Source of the DNA: Bifidobacterium adolescentis ATCC 15703
Lineage (GTDB): Bacteria; Actinomycetota; Actinomycetes; Actinomycetales; Bifidobacteriaceae
DNA length: 64,000 nucleotides
Direction of reading: 5' to 3'
Assembly: GCF_000010425.1 (NCBI RefSeq)
Contig: NC_008618.1
Location: forward strand, 179,946-243,945
Part shown: positions 42,879 to 52,355 of the stretch, in pieces
How the letters are laid out: each line of letters begins with the position of its first letter
Numbering within the stretch: the first letter of the stretch is position 1
Position numbers and translations under genes: made by a program
The notes under the pieces: model-generated
Database searches by the model: none
The model's input: the letters and a program-made list of their open reading frames with translations, nothing else
What the model was told of the DNA's origin: nothing

Positions 42879-44023
42879 GCGTGTGGAACTCCATAGTAGG
42901 CCAAGCGCAGGTGGTCGAACAGCTGAAGGCCATCGCCAGCGGCGACCCGAAGGCCATCGCGCAGTCGTGGCTGATTTGCGGCCCTCCCGGATCGGGCCGT
43001 TCCAACGTTGCCCGCGCGTTCGCCGCCGCGCTCGAAAGCCCCGATCATGGCCTGAACGATGAGCCGACCAAAACCACCGAGCAGGTGCTTGCCGGCACCC
43101 ACCCCGACGTGAGCGTGCTGGCCACCAACAAAGTGACCATCGGCATCGGCGAGGTGCGTGACATCATCACCACATCCGAGCAGATGCCCGGCACCGCGCC
43201 GTGGCGCATCATCATCATCGAAGACGTCGACCGCATGATGGAACGCACCACCAACGTGCTGCTGAAGGAAATCGAAGAGCCGAGCCCGCACACCATCTGG
43301 CTGCTGTGCGCGCCCAGCGCCCAAGACGTGCTGCCGACCATCCGCTCGCGCACGCGCATCGTCAACTTGGCCGTACCGTCCAACCAGGCGGTGGCGAAAT
43401 TCTTGGAATCGCAAGGTTTCGAGCCGAATATCGCGGCGCGTGCGGCACGATTGTCGGAGGGGCACATCGGCATCGCGAGCCTGTATGCCAAGGACGAACG
43501 CGTCATGACGGACCGCGACGAGCTCATCGTCGGCGTGCTCGGCTTGCATCGCGCGTCGGATGCCGTGCTATTGGCCGGCAACCTCATCGACAACGCGAAG
43601 GCGCAGGCCGAAGCGGAAGTCAACGTCAAAGCGTCCGAAGCGGAAGCCGATTTCCGCCGCATCAACGGACTCGGACCCAAAGACCGCATACCCCCGAAAC
43701 TGCGTGGCGCATACAATGCGATCGCCAAAAAAGACGAGCTCAAACGACGTGCCACCAGACTCACGCGTGACGTGCTCGACCGTGCGCTCAATTCGGTCGC
43801 CAGCATCTACCGTGACGTGGCGGTGCTGCAGAACAACGCCGAGGACGCGGTGGGGCTCATCAACCTCGAAAACCGTTCCGCCATCACGGAATTGTCGGTA
43901 CGGCTCGACCGTGCCGGAGCCGTGCGCCGGCTGGAGAACATCGCCACCGCGCGCCGCAGGCTCAACGGCAACGGCAATCCGGTTTTGGTGTTCGAAGCGC
44001 TGTTCTGCGCGCTGATTCCGTGA
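42875..44023 (+). CDS. holB: DNA polymerase III delta-prime subunit
   Basis: Clamp-loader subunit. [22 protein letters not shown] then a degenerate P-loop GPPGSGRSN in which the usual lysine is arginine, as tolerated in delta-prime, which does not hydrolyse ATP. The sensor segment [33 protein letters not shown] includes the SRC-like motif as SRTR, so the cysteine is missing. C-terminal half holds an unusual Lys/Arg/Glu-rich stretch. Length 382, with the start overlapping tmk by 4 bp. Confidence 0.93.
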
Positions 44024-44065
44024 TTTTCGTAATTTCCAGTAATTACCGGCGATTCGATTCGCGAT

Positions 44066-45121
44066 TCACCGGCGGAACACCGAGGAATCCCGCACAATAA
44101 GCTGCGGGGCAAGCATGACTCGGGGCGCGCGCACGCTGCCGCCTGGCGCAGCAGCCGTCTCCGCCGCGCCTCCGGCAGGACCGGAAGCCAGCAATCGTAA
44201 GCATTCCGACACAATACGCTCAAACGGCGCACGCACCGACGTCAGCCGAGGCATGGTGGTACGCGCGATGGCGGAATCATGGTAGCCGACCACCAGCACG
44301 TCCTCCGGCACGCGGATTCCCAACGCGTCGAACGCCACCATCACGCCGAACGCGATCGCATCGTCGGCGCAGACCACGGCTTCCGGCTGTACGAGCGGCC
44401 CGTTGAACAGCCGCATGGCGCAATCGAAACCGCGCTGCACGGTACGTTCGCCGAACTGGTTCCAGTTTTCGCTGGTGACAAGCCCGTAAGTGCGCATATG
44501 CGTGTGGAATGTGGCGAACAGTTCCGCCGATTCGAAAGACAGCTCGTCACCGGCCATATACGCGGCGGACGCGATGCCCTGCTCGGCCAGATGTTTGACA
44601 ATCGCCTCCATCGCGGCGTTTTCGTCGATGCCTACCACGGACACGCGCGGCGCGGTCTGCCGTCCGCAGATCTGCACGATCGGCAGCGTGTTCGCGTACT
44701 GGTTCAACGTTCCGGCAAGGTCCGCGCCGGCCGCGGGCACCACGATCAGCCCGTCCACATGGCGGTTGACCAGCGATTCGATGCGTTCCGCCTGCGCTTC
44801 CTGCGTGGCTCCGATGCCCAGCAGCAGCTGTTGCGATTCGGTGTCGATGGTCGGCTCGATCTCGTCGAGCAGTTGCGCGGAGAACGGTTCCGTGGCGCTC
44901 GGAATGACCAGACCGATGGTTTTCGTTACGTCGCTGCGCAGCGCGCTCGCCGCGTAGTTGACGGAATAGCCGAGTTGTTTGGCGGCTTCGCGCACGCGGC
45001 GGGCGATATCGTCGTCCTTGCCGCGTTTGCCGGACAGCACGCGTGAGACGGTGGCGATGGACACGCCGGCCGTCGCCGCGACGTTGGTGATTGAGCTGCC
45101 GCTGTCGGTTCTGCCTGCCAT
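44066..45121 (-). CDS. LacI-family transcriptional regulator
   Basis: A 351-residue regulator: HTH SSITNVAATAGVSIATVSRVLSGKRGKDDDIARRVREAAKQLGYSVN, hinge, and a periplasmic-binding-like domain beginning KTIGLVIPSATEPFSAQLLDEIE and ending VGYHDSAIARTTMPRLTSVRAPFERIVSECLRLL. GAAAGGAC precedes the ATG. No sugar gene is adjacent; the nearest genes are ptsH and holB, so the target cannot be read from context. Different subtype from the LacI at 24745. Confidence 0.92.
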   Translation of the reverse strand: MAGRTDSGSSITNVAATAGVSIATVSRVLSGKRGKDDDIARRVREAAKQLGYSVNYAASALRSDVTKTIGLVIPSATEPFSAQLLDEIEPTIDTESQQLLLGIGATQEAQAERIESLVNRHVDGLIVVPAAGADLAGTLNQYANTLPIVQICGRQTAPRVSVVGIDENAAMEAIVKHLAEQGIASAAYMAGDELSFESAELFATFHTHMRTYGLVTSENWNQFGERTVQRGFDCAMRLFNGPLVQPEAVVCADDAIAFGVMVAFDALGIRVPEDVLVVGYHDSAIARTTMPRLTSVRAPFERIVSECLRLLASGPAGGAAETAAAPGGSVRAPRVMLAPQLIVRDSSVFRR

Positions 45122-45278
45122 GCGCTGTCCTTTCCGTCGTGTCCGGCTTGCGTTTGCCGGCTCCCTAAGTGTTTTTCAAAATGCCCTAAAGGGTGCCCTG
45201 AACCCCTGTGTGCTTCTCGGTCAAAGGTCTGGTCTGATGAACCGGTTCGAGCCGCGAAGAGCTTATTAAGAATAGAAC

Positions 45279-45307
45279 GACCGCCCGTCGAATATGGCGG
45301 GCGGTCG
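45279..45307 (-). terminator. Terminator after ptsH
   Basis: Arms CGACCGCCCG and CGGGCGGTCG, followed on the minus strand by a TTCTATTCTT run. Confidence 0.75.
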
Positions 45308-45348
45308 AAACGTTCGTACGTCAGTGCGTCAGTGCGTTATGCGGTGCG

Positions 45349-45609
45349 TCACTCGGCGTTGACGAGGATGTTGGCCAGGTTGTCGGCCACGGCCTCGGCG
45401 TTGTCGCCTTCGACGTTGATGACCACGGTGTCGCCCTGCTTGATGCCCAGACCCATGATGGACAGGATGGAGCCGGCCGGAACGGCGTTGCCGCCTTCCT
45501 TGGCGATGGTCACGGTCTGGCCGGAAGCGGTGACGGCCTGTGCGAACATGGCGGCCGGACGGGCGTGAATGCCGACCGGATCGTTGATGACGAGATTGCG
45601 GGTTGCCAT
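45349..45609 (-). CDS. ptsH: PTS phosphocarrier protein HPr
   Basis: 86-residue phosphocarrier. The active histidine is in DPVGIHARPAAMFAQ (about His15). No Ser46-type regulatory motif is certain, though SILSIMGLGIKQGD lies in the matching place, with Ser in the right position. Receives phosphate from enzyme I and passes it to sugar-specific EII proteins. Ribosome site AAAGGAGA. Divergently placed with respect to ptsI instead of in a ptsHI operon. Confidence 0.97.
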   Translation of the reverse strand: MATRNLVINDPVGIHARPAAMFAQAVTASGQTVTIAKEGGNAVPAGSILSIMGLGIKQGDTVVINVEGDNAEAVADNLANILVNAE

Positions 45610-45774
45610 AATGGTCTCCTTTGTTGTGGTTGGTGGTTGGTTTGCTTACGTTGGGTTGTCTCGATATTTACACGTCGATGTATATCGATTTTTGCATATC
45701 GATTGCATTATGCGGCTTTTGCCGGCATCTGCATTTCTTGCGATTATCATAGCACAGTTTTTACGAAACACAGA

Positions 45775-45816
45775 AAACGTTTACCGGTTTTGTTTTGCGG
45801 GAATTTCGTGTATACT
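45775..45816 (+). promoter_or_regulatory. Candidate ptsI promoter with an upstream palindrome
   Basis: The 342-bp ptsH-ptsI gap is AT-rich. TATACT at 45811-45816 is a good -10, with TTTTGT at 45788-45793 (17-bp spacer) as -35. Palindrome AAACGTTT (45775-45782) immediately upstream has the AACGTT heart found in LacI-family sites, so control by a regulator such as the LacI at 44066 is possible but unproven. Confidence 0.4.
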
Positions 45817-45951
45817 AATCGCAGGCTGAAAATGATTTACCGGCAAAGACGGTGGGGATCATTGCAGTAACTCACCTATGCAAGGCAGGCATAATCCTGC
45901 AATCGTTTGCGTATCCATATTTTTTCCAAGGAAACAGGAAAAGGAGTTCTC

Positions 45952-47601
45952 ATGAACATTAAGGGTGTTGGTATCGGTCGTGGCGTCGCAGTCGGCCCGG
46001 TCATTCGCATGGCCGCTCCGCTGCCGGAACCGTCGGACGCTCCGCGCGCCGAAAACATCTCCGCGGAAACCGAAATCGCCCGCGTCGAAAAGTCGCTCGC
46101 CCTCGTCAACGCCGACCTGAACCGTCGCGCCGAAGAGGCCGCCAACGGCGACGAAGGCGCCAAGCAGGCCGCCCCGATCCTGCAGGCCATCGCCATGTTC
46201 GCCTCCGATCCGTCCCTTGCGCAGTCCATCAAGGACCTCATCAACCAGGGCAAGACCGCCGAGCGCGCCGTGCTGGAAGGCTTCGGCGCGGTCGAAGACA
46301 TGTTCCGCGCCATCGGCGGCTACCAGGCCGAGCGTGCAGCCGACCTGCATGACGTCGGCCAGCGCGTGATCGCCGACCTCATGGGCGCTCCCGCTCCGGG
46401 ACTGCCGGTCAGCGAAACCCCGTTCGTGCTCGTCGCCGAAGACCTGTCCCCGGCCGACACCGCCGCGCTCGACATGAGCAAGACCCTGGCCATCGTCACT
46501 TCCCAGGGCGGTCCGACCTCCCACACCGCCATTCTGGCGCGCGCCCGTGGCATCGTCGCGGTCGTCTCCGCCGCCGAAGCCGCCGAACTTGAGAACGGCA
46601 CCAACGTCATCGTCAACGCAGCCAAGGGTGAGATCGTGGTGAACCCGAGCGAAGACGAGATTGCCGCCGCCGAAGCCGCCAAGTCCCGTGCCGCCGCAGC
46701 CAAGGAACTGCGTGGCAAGCCGGGCGCCACCAAGGACGGCCATCTGATTCCGCTGCTCGCCAACGTCGGCAAGCCGTCCGATGCCGCGAAGGCGCTGGAA
46801 TACGGCGCCGAAGGCGTTGGCCTGTTCCGTACCGAATTCCTGTTCATCGGCAACTCCGAGCCGCCGAGCGTCGAAGAGCAGACCAAGGCCTACACCGAGC
46901 TGCTCAGCCAGTTCCCGGGCAAGAAGGTCGTGATCCGCATGCTCGACGCCGGCGCCGACAAGCCGCTGCCGTTCCTGACTCCGGAAGACGAGCCGAACCC
47001 GGCCCTCGGCCTGCGTGGCCTGCGTACCCTGCGCGCCCACATGGACGTGCTCGAAGGCCAGCTCAAGGCGCTCGCCGCCGCCGACGCCGCAACCGACGCG
47101 AACCTGTGGGTCATGGCCCCGATGGTCGCCGACCAGCATGAGGCCGACTACTTCGTCAAGCTCGGCAAGAGCTTCGGTCTGAAGTTCGTGGGCGCGATGG
47201 CCGAAGTGCCGTCGATCGCCCTGATGGCCGACAAGGTGGCTGACGTGGCCGACTTCGTGTCCATCGGCACTAACGACCTGACCCAGTACACCCTTGCCGC
47301 CGACCGTACCCTCGGCTCCGTGGCCAACTATCAGACCGCATGGCATCCGGCGGTGCTGCGCGCCATCAAGATGATCTGCGACGCGGGCAACGCCAAGGGC
47401 ATGCCGGTGGGCGTGTGCGGCGAGGCCGCGGCCGATCCGGATCTGGCGGTCGTGCTGGCCGGTCTCGGCGTCAACTCGCTGTCCATGACCCCGGTGGCGC
47501 TGGACGATGTGCGCGCCTCCCTCGCCGAAGTCACCTTCGAAGAGGCCAAGGCCAAGGCGGCCGCAGCCCTCAATGGCGACTTCTACAAGCCGGCCGAGTG
47601 A
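45952..47601 (+). CDS. ptsI: PTS enzyme I (phosphoenolpyruvate-protein phosphotransferase)
   Basis: Starts the phosphate relay from PEP to HPr. Active-site histidine in TSQGGPTSHTAILARARGI (GGxTSHxAI, about His195). PEP/Mg-binding region NPALGLRGLRTLR and the C-terminal barrel with SIGTNDLTQYTLAADR and GMPVGVCGEAAADP are all present. 549 residues. ATG 45952 has AAAAGGAG eight bases in front; an upstream in-frame ATG at 45907 lacks a ribosome site. Strong preference for GC-rich codons suggests high expression. Confidence 0.97.
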   Translation: MNIKGVGIGRGVAVGPVIRMAAPLPEPSDAPRAENISAETEIARVEKSLALVNADLNRRAEEAANGDEGAKQAAPILQAIAMFASDPSLAQSIKDLINQGKTAERAVLEGFGAVEDMFRAIGGYQAERAADLHDVGQRVIADLMGAPAPGLPVSETPFVLVAEDLSPADTAALDMSKTLAIVTSQGGPTSHTAILARARGIVAVVSAAEAAELENGTNVIVNAAKGEIVVNPSEDEIAAAEAAKSRAAAAKELRGKPGATKDGHLIPLLANVGKPSDAAKALEYGAEGVGLFRTEFLFIGNSEPPSVEEQTKAYTELLSQFPGKKVVIRMLDAGADKPLPFLTPEDEPNPALGLRGLRTLRAHMDVLEGQLKALAAADAATDANLWVMAPMVADQHEADYFVKLGKSFGLKFVGAMAEVPSIALMADKVADVADFVSIGTNDLTQYTLAADRTLGSVANYQTAWHPAVLRAIKMICDAGNAKGMPVGVCGEAAADPDLAVVLAGLGVNSLSMTPVALDDVRASLAEVTFEEAKAKAAAALNGDFYKPAE

Positions 47602-47727
47602 TTTCCCTTCTTTCCTTCACTCGGCTATTCCGGACTTTGCGGCTGCGTCATCGCGGCCGCAGGGTTCCGCCACTGCAAATGTGCCTATGAGAGCGATTCG
47701 GTTCTGATGGGCCCTGTTTCCCGGAAT

Positions 47728-47770
47728 GACCCCGTTTCGTGCGATCGCCGCGCGGACGGGGTCGTTTCGG
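47728..47770 (+). terminator. Probable terminator after ptsI
   Basis: GACCCCGT/ACGGGGTC stem with a 20-nt loop and a GTTTCGG tail. The remaining 47602-47870 gap holds nothing else I can support. Confidence 0.5.
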
Positions 47771-47870
47771 TTGCGGGTTGTGTCGATTGCTGCGATTGCG
47801 TCGATTGCGCCACCGGCGTAGACGCGTCATACGGCCGCGTCGCGTCACGCGCATGCGCGATACTGGAAGC

Positions 47871-48428
47871 ATGAAGATTTCCGCAGATTTCACCGTCATT
47901 CCCGACGCGTTCGCCAAGGCGGCGCCGCCTGAGAACTGCATCGACGGCACTCCGATTGTTTCCTTCCCCTTCTATATCGACGAGCTCGACCCGTCCGTGC
48001 AGTTTCTGCATTGGGAATTCGTCGATCCCGATTCCATTCCGGTGTGCGGTTTCCAGTGGAACCATTGGTCGCTCGCCAATCTGCCCGTGGACGCGCTGAT
48101 GTACGATTTCAACGATTCACATGCATTGGCGATTCCGGCCGATTTTTCCCGCACGGTTTCCGCGATGATTCCCGAGACGGTGCAGGGACGCACGTCCGCC
48201 GCATCGCCGTTGTTGAAAGGCCGTAGCGACGATCCCGCCGTCACCATGCGTTACAACGGTCCGTATCCGCCTGATCGGGATCACGAATACTACCTGCACG
48301 TATGGGGCACCACCGCGCCTCTCAATGGTCTCAATCAAGGCTTCTGGCTCAACGAGATGGAACGCGCGTTGCGTAATTCCGGTGCGATCGCGGACCAAGG
48401 CGCTATCTTCCTGACCGGCAAGGCGTGA
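47871..48428 (+). CDS. YbhB/YbcL-type PEBP family protein
   Basis: A 185-residue phosphatidylethanolamine-binding-protein-like protein. The family marks are FVDPDSIPVCGFQWNHWSLANLP (DPD-P...HW) and MRYNGPYPPDRDHEYYLHVWG (GPxPP...HxY). These bacterial PEBPs have no clear enzymatic role. Start at 47871 is set by the family N-terminus (KISADFTVIPDAF); GGAAG lies just upstream. Confidence 0.85.
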   Translation: MKISADFTVIPDAFAKAAPPENCIDGTPIVSFPFYIDELDPSVQFLHWEFVDPDSIPVCGFQWNHWSLANLPVDALMYDFNDSHALAIPADFSRTVSAMIPETVQGRTSAASPLLKGRSDDPAVTMRYNGPYPPDRDHEYYLHVWGTTAPLNGLNQGFWLNEMERALRNSGAIADQGAIFLTGKA

Positions 48429-48536
48429 CCGGCGAAACCGGCGAGAACAGCCGGCAAGGCGCAAACCGCGTAATCGCAAGATAATACCAAAGAATACCGC
48501 AAACGTAAACAAAACAAACGAAAGGAACCTACATAT

Positions 48537-50129
48537 ATGGCATGCACCACGATTCTGGTCGGCAAGGACGCAAGCTATGACGGATCGACCATCATCGCCC
48601 GCAATGAGGACAGCGCGAACGGCGAATTCTGCCCGAAGCGCTTCATCGTCGTCAAGCCGGACGAGCAGCCGCGCCACTATAAGAGCGTGCTGTCCCATGT
48701 GGAAGTGGATCTGCCGGACGAGCCGTTGCAGTACACGGCCGTGCCGAACGCGGATCTGAAGGAAGGCATTTGGGGCGAAGCCGGCGTCAATGAGGCGAAT
48801 GTGGCCATGAGCGCCACCGAAACCCTCACCACCAACGAGCGCGTGCTCGGCGCCGACCCGTTCGTGGAACTCACCCCAGCCAAAGGCAAGAAAGGCGAAG
48901 ACGGCTACGAGCCGGAAGTGCCCGGCGGTATCGGCGAAGAGGACTTCCTTACCCTCGTGCTGCCGTATGTCAAGACCGCCCGCGAAGGTGTAACCCGTCT
49001 CGGCGCGCTGCTCGAACAGTACGGCACCTACGAGATGAACGGTGTCGCCTTCTCCGATGTGGATGAGATCTGGTGGCTTGAAACCGTCGGCGGCCACCAC
49101 TGGATTGCCAAGCGCGTGCCGGACGAAGCATACGTGACCATGCCGAACCAGCTCGGCATCGACGAATTCGACCTTGACGATGCCCTCGGCGACCAGGAGG
49201 AGCATATGTGCTCCGCGGACCTCGGTGAATTCATCGAACGCAACCACCTCGACCTGGCCGTGGAGAACGTCACCCCGTTCAATCCGCGTGACGCGTTCGG
49301 CTCCCACTCTGATTCCGACCATGTTTACAACACCCCGCGCGCTTGGTACATGCAGCGCTTCCTCAACCCGTACGACGAGCAGTGGGACGGTCGGGACGCC
49401 GACCACCAGCCGACTTCGGACGACATTCCGTGGGCTCGCCAGCCCGATCGCAAGATCACCATCGAAGACGTGAAGTACGTGTTGAGCTCCCACTATCAGG
49501 GCACCCCGTACGATCCGTACGGCAAGCTCGGCGACCAGCATTCGCGCCACATGTTCCGTCCGATCGGCATCAACCGTCAGAGCCAGCTGTCCGTCATGCA
49601 GATCCGCCCGTACCGCCCGCAGGTCAACCGTGCCGTGCAGTGGATCGCCTACGGCTCCAACCCGTTTAACACGCTCGTGCCGTTCTTCCCGAACGTCGAC
49701 TCCACGCCGAAGTACCTTGAGGACACCACCACGCGCGTCACCTCCGAGAACTTCTACTGGGAGAACCGCATCATCGCGGCCCTGTGCGACGCCAGCTTCG
49801 CCGACACCGCCAACGCGGTGGAACGCTACCAGGAGAAGACCGGCGGCATGGGCCACCGCATGGTAGCCGCCACCGACGGGCAGATCGACCGTCTGGTGGA
49901 AGACGTCATCGACGAATTCGACGCGGACGACGAGACTGGCGACGTGCAGCCGATGGAACCGGACGAAATCATCGAAGCCGTCCGCAACGGCGAGGCGCGC
50001 GAAGTGCTCGCCACCGCCAACGAGACCATGGCCGCGCAGCTTAAGGCGGAAACCGACAAGCTGCTCGACTCCGTGCTCTACACCACCAGCATGAATATGA
50101 AGAACGGCTTCCACATGTCCGACTTCTGA
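48537..50129 (+). CDS. Dipeptidase, peptidase family C69 (PepD-like)
   Basis: N-terminal-nucleophile peptidase of 530 residues. It starts MACTTILVGKDASYDGSTIIARNEDS: Cys3 is the nucleophile after removal of MA, followed by the characteristic NED. EGIWGEAGVNEANVAMSATET and EIWWLETVGGHHWIAKRVPDEAYVTMPNQ are typical of C69. No signal peptide; cytoplasmic dipeptide cleavage is expected. ATG 48537 follows AAAGGAAC by ten bases. Confidence 0.93.
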   Translation: MACTTILVGKDASYDGSTIIARNEDSANGEFCPKRFIVVKPDEQPRHYKSVLSHVEVDLPDEPLQYTAVPNADLKEGIWGEAGVNEANVAMSATETLTTNERVLGADPFVELTPAKGKKGEDGYEPEVPGGIGEEDFLTLVLPYVKTAREGVTRLGALLEQYGTYEMNGVAFSDVDEIWWLETVGGHHWIAKRVPDEAYVTMPNQLGIDEFDLDDALGDQEEHMCSADLGEFIERNHLDLAVENVTPFNPRDAFGSHSDSDHVYNTPRAWYMQRFLNPYDEQWDGRDADHQPTSDDIPWARQPDRKITIEDVKYVLSSHYQGTPYDPYGKLGDQHSRHMFRPIGINRQSQLSVMQIRPYRPQVNRAVQWIAYGSNPFNTLVPFFPNVDSTPKYLEDTTTRVTSENFYWENRIIAALCDASFADTANAVERYQEKTGGMGHRMVAATDGQIDRLVEDVIDEFDADDETGDVQPMEPDEIIEAVRNGEAREVLATANETMAAQLKAETDKLLDSVLYTTSMNMKNGFHMSDF

Positions 50130-50205
50130 TCGTTCCCTGATGGGATGGCCGGTATTTTTCCGCGATTGCATATCGTTGCATAACGCCGGAAATACCGCCA
50201 AGATC

Positions 50206-50284
50206 AACGGCTCCCGCACTGCGCTCGCCACCGTCCGTTCCGTATGACGGCCGGACGGCGTCCGCTGTATGGGAGCCGTTTTCT
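50206..50284 (+). terminator. Long hairpin terminator after the dipeptidase gene
   Basis: AACGGCTCCC (50206-50215) pairs with GGGAGCCGTT (50271-50280), enclosing a smaller GTCCG/CGGAC stem, then TTCT. Confidence 0.6.
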
Positions 50285-50384
50285 ATTGCTGACGCTCGTT
50301 CACTAGAATGTTGCTTATCTGTGTTGTTCCGGCCATGTTCGGCGCTCGACGCCGCCTGGCGGAAGGCTTCAAGAAAGGACTCCA

Positions 50385-51902
50385 GTGACCAGCATTGAGG
50401 ATTTCATCAGCCAATACGGTCTGGTGCAGAAGATTGATGCGTTCGGCTATCTCGATTATCTGAAGAGCAATCCGGATGCGCCGCGCAAGCATGGCAAGGT
50501 CGTCCTCGTCACCGCCGACACCCCGTTGAAGGCGTCCCGCGGTGAGGGCAAGACCACCACCACGATTGCGTTGATCGATGCGCTTCGTGAGCGTGGCATC
50601 GACGCGGCAGCCGTGCTGCGCCAGCCGAGCATGGGCATCACCGCAGCCGGTTCCAAGGGTGGCGCGTCGGGCGGCGGCAAGGCCTCCCTGACCCACCCGG
50701 AGCTGATCGACTGGGGTCTGTGCGGTGAAATGGGAGCCATCGAGGCCGCCCAGAACCTGTTGGTCTCCTTTGCGGAGAAGGCTGTTGACGACGGCAAGCT
50801 GGACACCATCCTCGTACCGCGCGTCTCCGAAGTGCCGTCCCGTTCCCTGCGCCAGATCGCAGTGGACCGTGGAAAGGGCGACGTGGCTGAGCGTGTGGTG
50901 CTCACCCCGACCTGCGAGCTCATGCAGATCGTTGTGCTGTCGCGTTCCATGGATGAGATCTCCGAGCGCGTTGCCAAGATGGTCGCCGGCACGAAGGATG
51001 GCAAGGCCGTGACCTTCGGCGAATTCGTTGACCTGTGGCGTATCACCGGCATCCTCGGCGACGCCGTGAAGCCAGCCAAGACGGAGACCGTGAACGGCTC
51101 TCCGGTGTACGTGCACGGCGGCCCGTTCGCCAACGTGTCCATCGGCATTCCGACGCTGGTTTCCGTGGAAATGGCGTGCGCGCTGCATGACGTGGTCATC
51201 GTCGAAGCCGGTTATGGTACCGACGCAGGCGCGCAGAAGTGGCTTGACATAGCCTGCCGCGAATACGACGCGCAGTGGCCGTCCGCAGCCATCGTCGTGA
51301 CCCGCGCTTCCACGTGGCGTGACGATCCGGATCTGGCATGGCGCTACCCGTTCCACGTCCAGCGCCTCGAAGGTCTTGATATTCCTACGTTCCCGCTCAT
51401 CAACCTGTGGGATGGCGAGGACGACCAGATTCCGGCGCTCAAGGCCACGGCCAAGGAGCTGGAATTCCGCGACCCGATCATCGGCAACCTGTACCGCGAC
51501 GGTGGCGACGCGCTCGCCCCGCAGCTCGATGCGTTCGTCGATGCCGTGACGAACGGTTCTATGCCGGCCGAACCGCACAGCCACAAGGGCATGGCTCTGG
51601 TGGAGAACGTGCGTTGGGTCGCCGAGAACGCGTATGGCGTTCCGGCCGACCGTGTGATTCTGAAGGACGGTTTCGCCGAGTCGTTGCAGGCCGCCGAGGG
51701 TCTGTGCGCCAGCGCGGGCATCGATTTCGGCTCGCTTGCTCTGGTCGCGGTGAAGTCTCCGGCCACCATGACCGACAACGACCGCGCTCCGGAAGCCGAG
51801 CGCACCGTCACGCTGAAGAAGGTCGAAGTGCATTCCGGCGCGGGCCTGGTGCACGTGAACCTCACCACGTCGCTGACCACCCCGATGCCGAAGATCGTCT
51901 GA
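50385..51902 (+). CDS. fhs: Formate-tetrahydrofolate ligase
   Basis: ATP-dependent formation of 10-formyl-THF from formate, feeding purine and one-carbon metabolism; bifidobacteria make formate through pyruvate formate-lyase. P-loop TPLKASRGEGKTTTTIALIDAL near residue 48, LRQPSMGITAAGSKGGASGGGKA (LREPSLGPVFGxKGGAAGGG-like) and the C-terminal region match. Start is a GTG after GAAAGGA. 505 aa is shorter than the common 550 aa but includes all core regions visible to me. Confidence 0.93.
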   Translation: MTSIEDFISQYGLVQKIDAFGYLDYLKSNPDAPRKHGKVVLVTADTPLKASRGEGKTTTTIALIDALRERGIDAAAVLRQPSMGITAAGSKGGASGGGKASLTHPELIDWGLCGEMGAIEAAQNLLVSFAEKAVDDGKLDTILVPRVSEVPSRSLRQIAVDRGKGDVAERVVLTPTCELMQIVVLSRSMDEISERVAKMVAGTKDGKAVTFGEFVDLWRITGILGDAVKPAKTETVNGSPVYVHGGPFANVSIGIPTLVSVEMACALHDVVIVEAGYGTDAGAQKWLDIACREYDAQWPSAAIVVTRASTWRDDPDLAWRYPFHVQRLEGLDIPTFPLINLWDGEDDQIPALKATAKELEFRDPIIGNLYRDGGDALAPQLDAFVDAVTNGSMPAEPHSHKGMALVENVRWVAENAYGVPADRVILKDGFAESLQAAEGLCASAGIDFGSLALVAVKSPATMTDNDRAPEAERTVTLKKVEVHSGAGLVHVNLTTSLTTPMPKIV

Positions 51903-51983
51903 TTTTCTTGCGATTGCGCCGCGTGGCGGTACGTCCCGTACCGTCGAGGGCGCTCGCTAATCGTTGATTCGGCGTAAATACAA

Positions 51984-52017
51984 AGCCGCTGGTCCCGTTC
52001 GGGCCGGCGGCTTTTTT
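51984..52017 (+). terminator. Terminator after fhs
   Basis: GCCGCTGGTCCC-GTTC-GGGCCGGCGGC stem followed by six T. Confidence 0.85.
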
Positions 52018-52073
52018 CGTGGGTGATACCTTTACGTTGTCCGTTTGTGGGTGCGGGCGTGCTTGCATGTGCG

Positions 52074-52228
52074 CCCCCTTTTGCTCACGAGTTGCGGAAT
52101 GGGGCGATTTTTCTCTCTTATGAGCAAAAGGGGGTATGATTACTGACGATTTTGCTGGTTTTCATACCCCTTTTCGCTCACGTCCCGTAGAAAAGGCCCG
52201 TTTCTCGCTTTTGTGAGCGGTCGGGGGT
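52074..52228. repeat. Four alternating copies of a CCCCCTTTTGCTCA motif
   Basis: Copies at 52074-52088 (plus: CCCCCTTTTGCTCAC), 52121-52138 (minus: TGAGCAAAAGGGGGTATG), 52163-52182 (plus: CATACCCCTTTTCGCTCACG) and a weaker one at 52214-52228 (minus: TGAGCGGTCGGGGGT). The middle two make a stem with a 24-nt loop. The 338-bp gap 52018-52355 is otherwise unannotated. Confidence 0.7.
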
Positions 52229-52355
52229 GCTGATATTGCGATTTCCCTGCCGTAGTCAGGCGAGCTTCCTAGACGTGCTTCCCGTAGGTGAGGTGAGAGG
52301 TTTGCAATATGGGCAAACCTCGAAGGAACGGTGGAACTTCGTTAAGAAGCCGAGA

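Noticed and set aside
45859..47346. Long open frame opposite ptsI
   Set aside because: High-GC antisense shadow; composition is Gly/Val/His-rich without recognisable domains.
48117..50231. Long open frame opposite the C69 dipeptidase
   Set aside because: Same reason; the dipeptidase has a full set of motifs on the other strand.
52074..52228. CRISPR array
   Set aside because: The repeats alternate in orientation, vary in sequence and spacing, and no cas genes are near.
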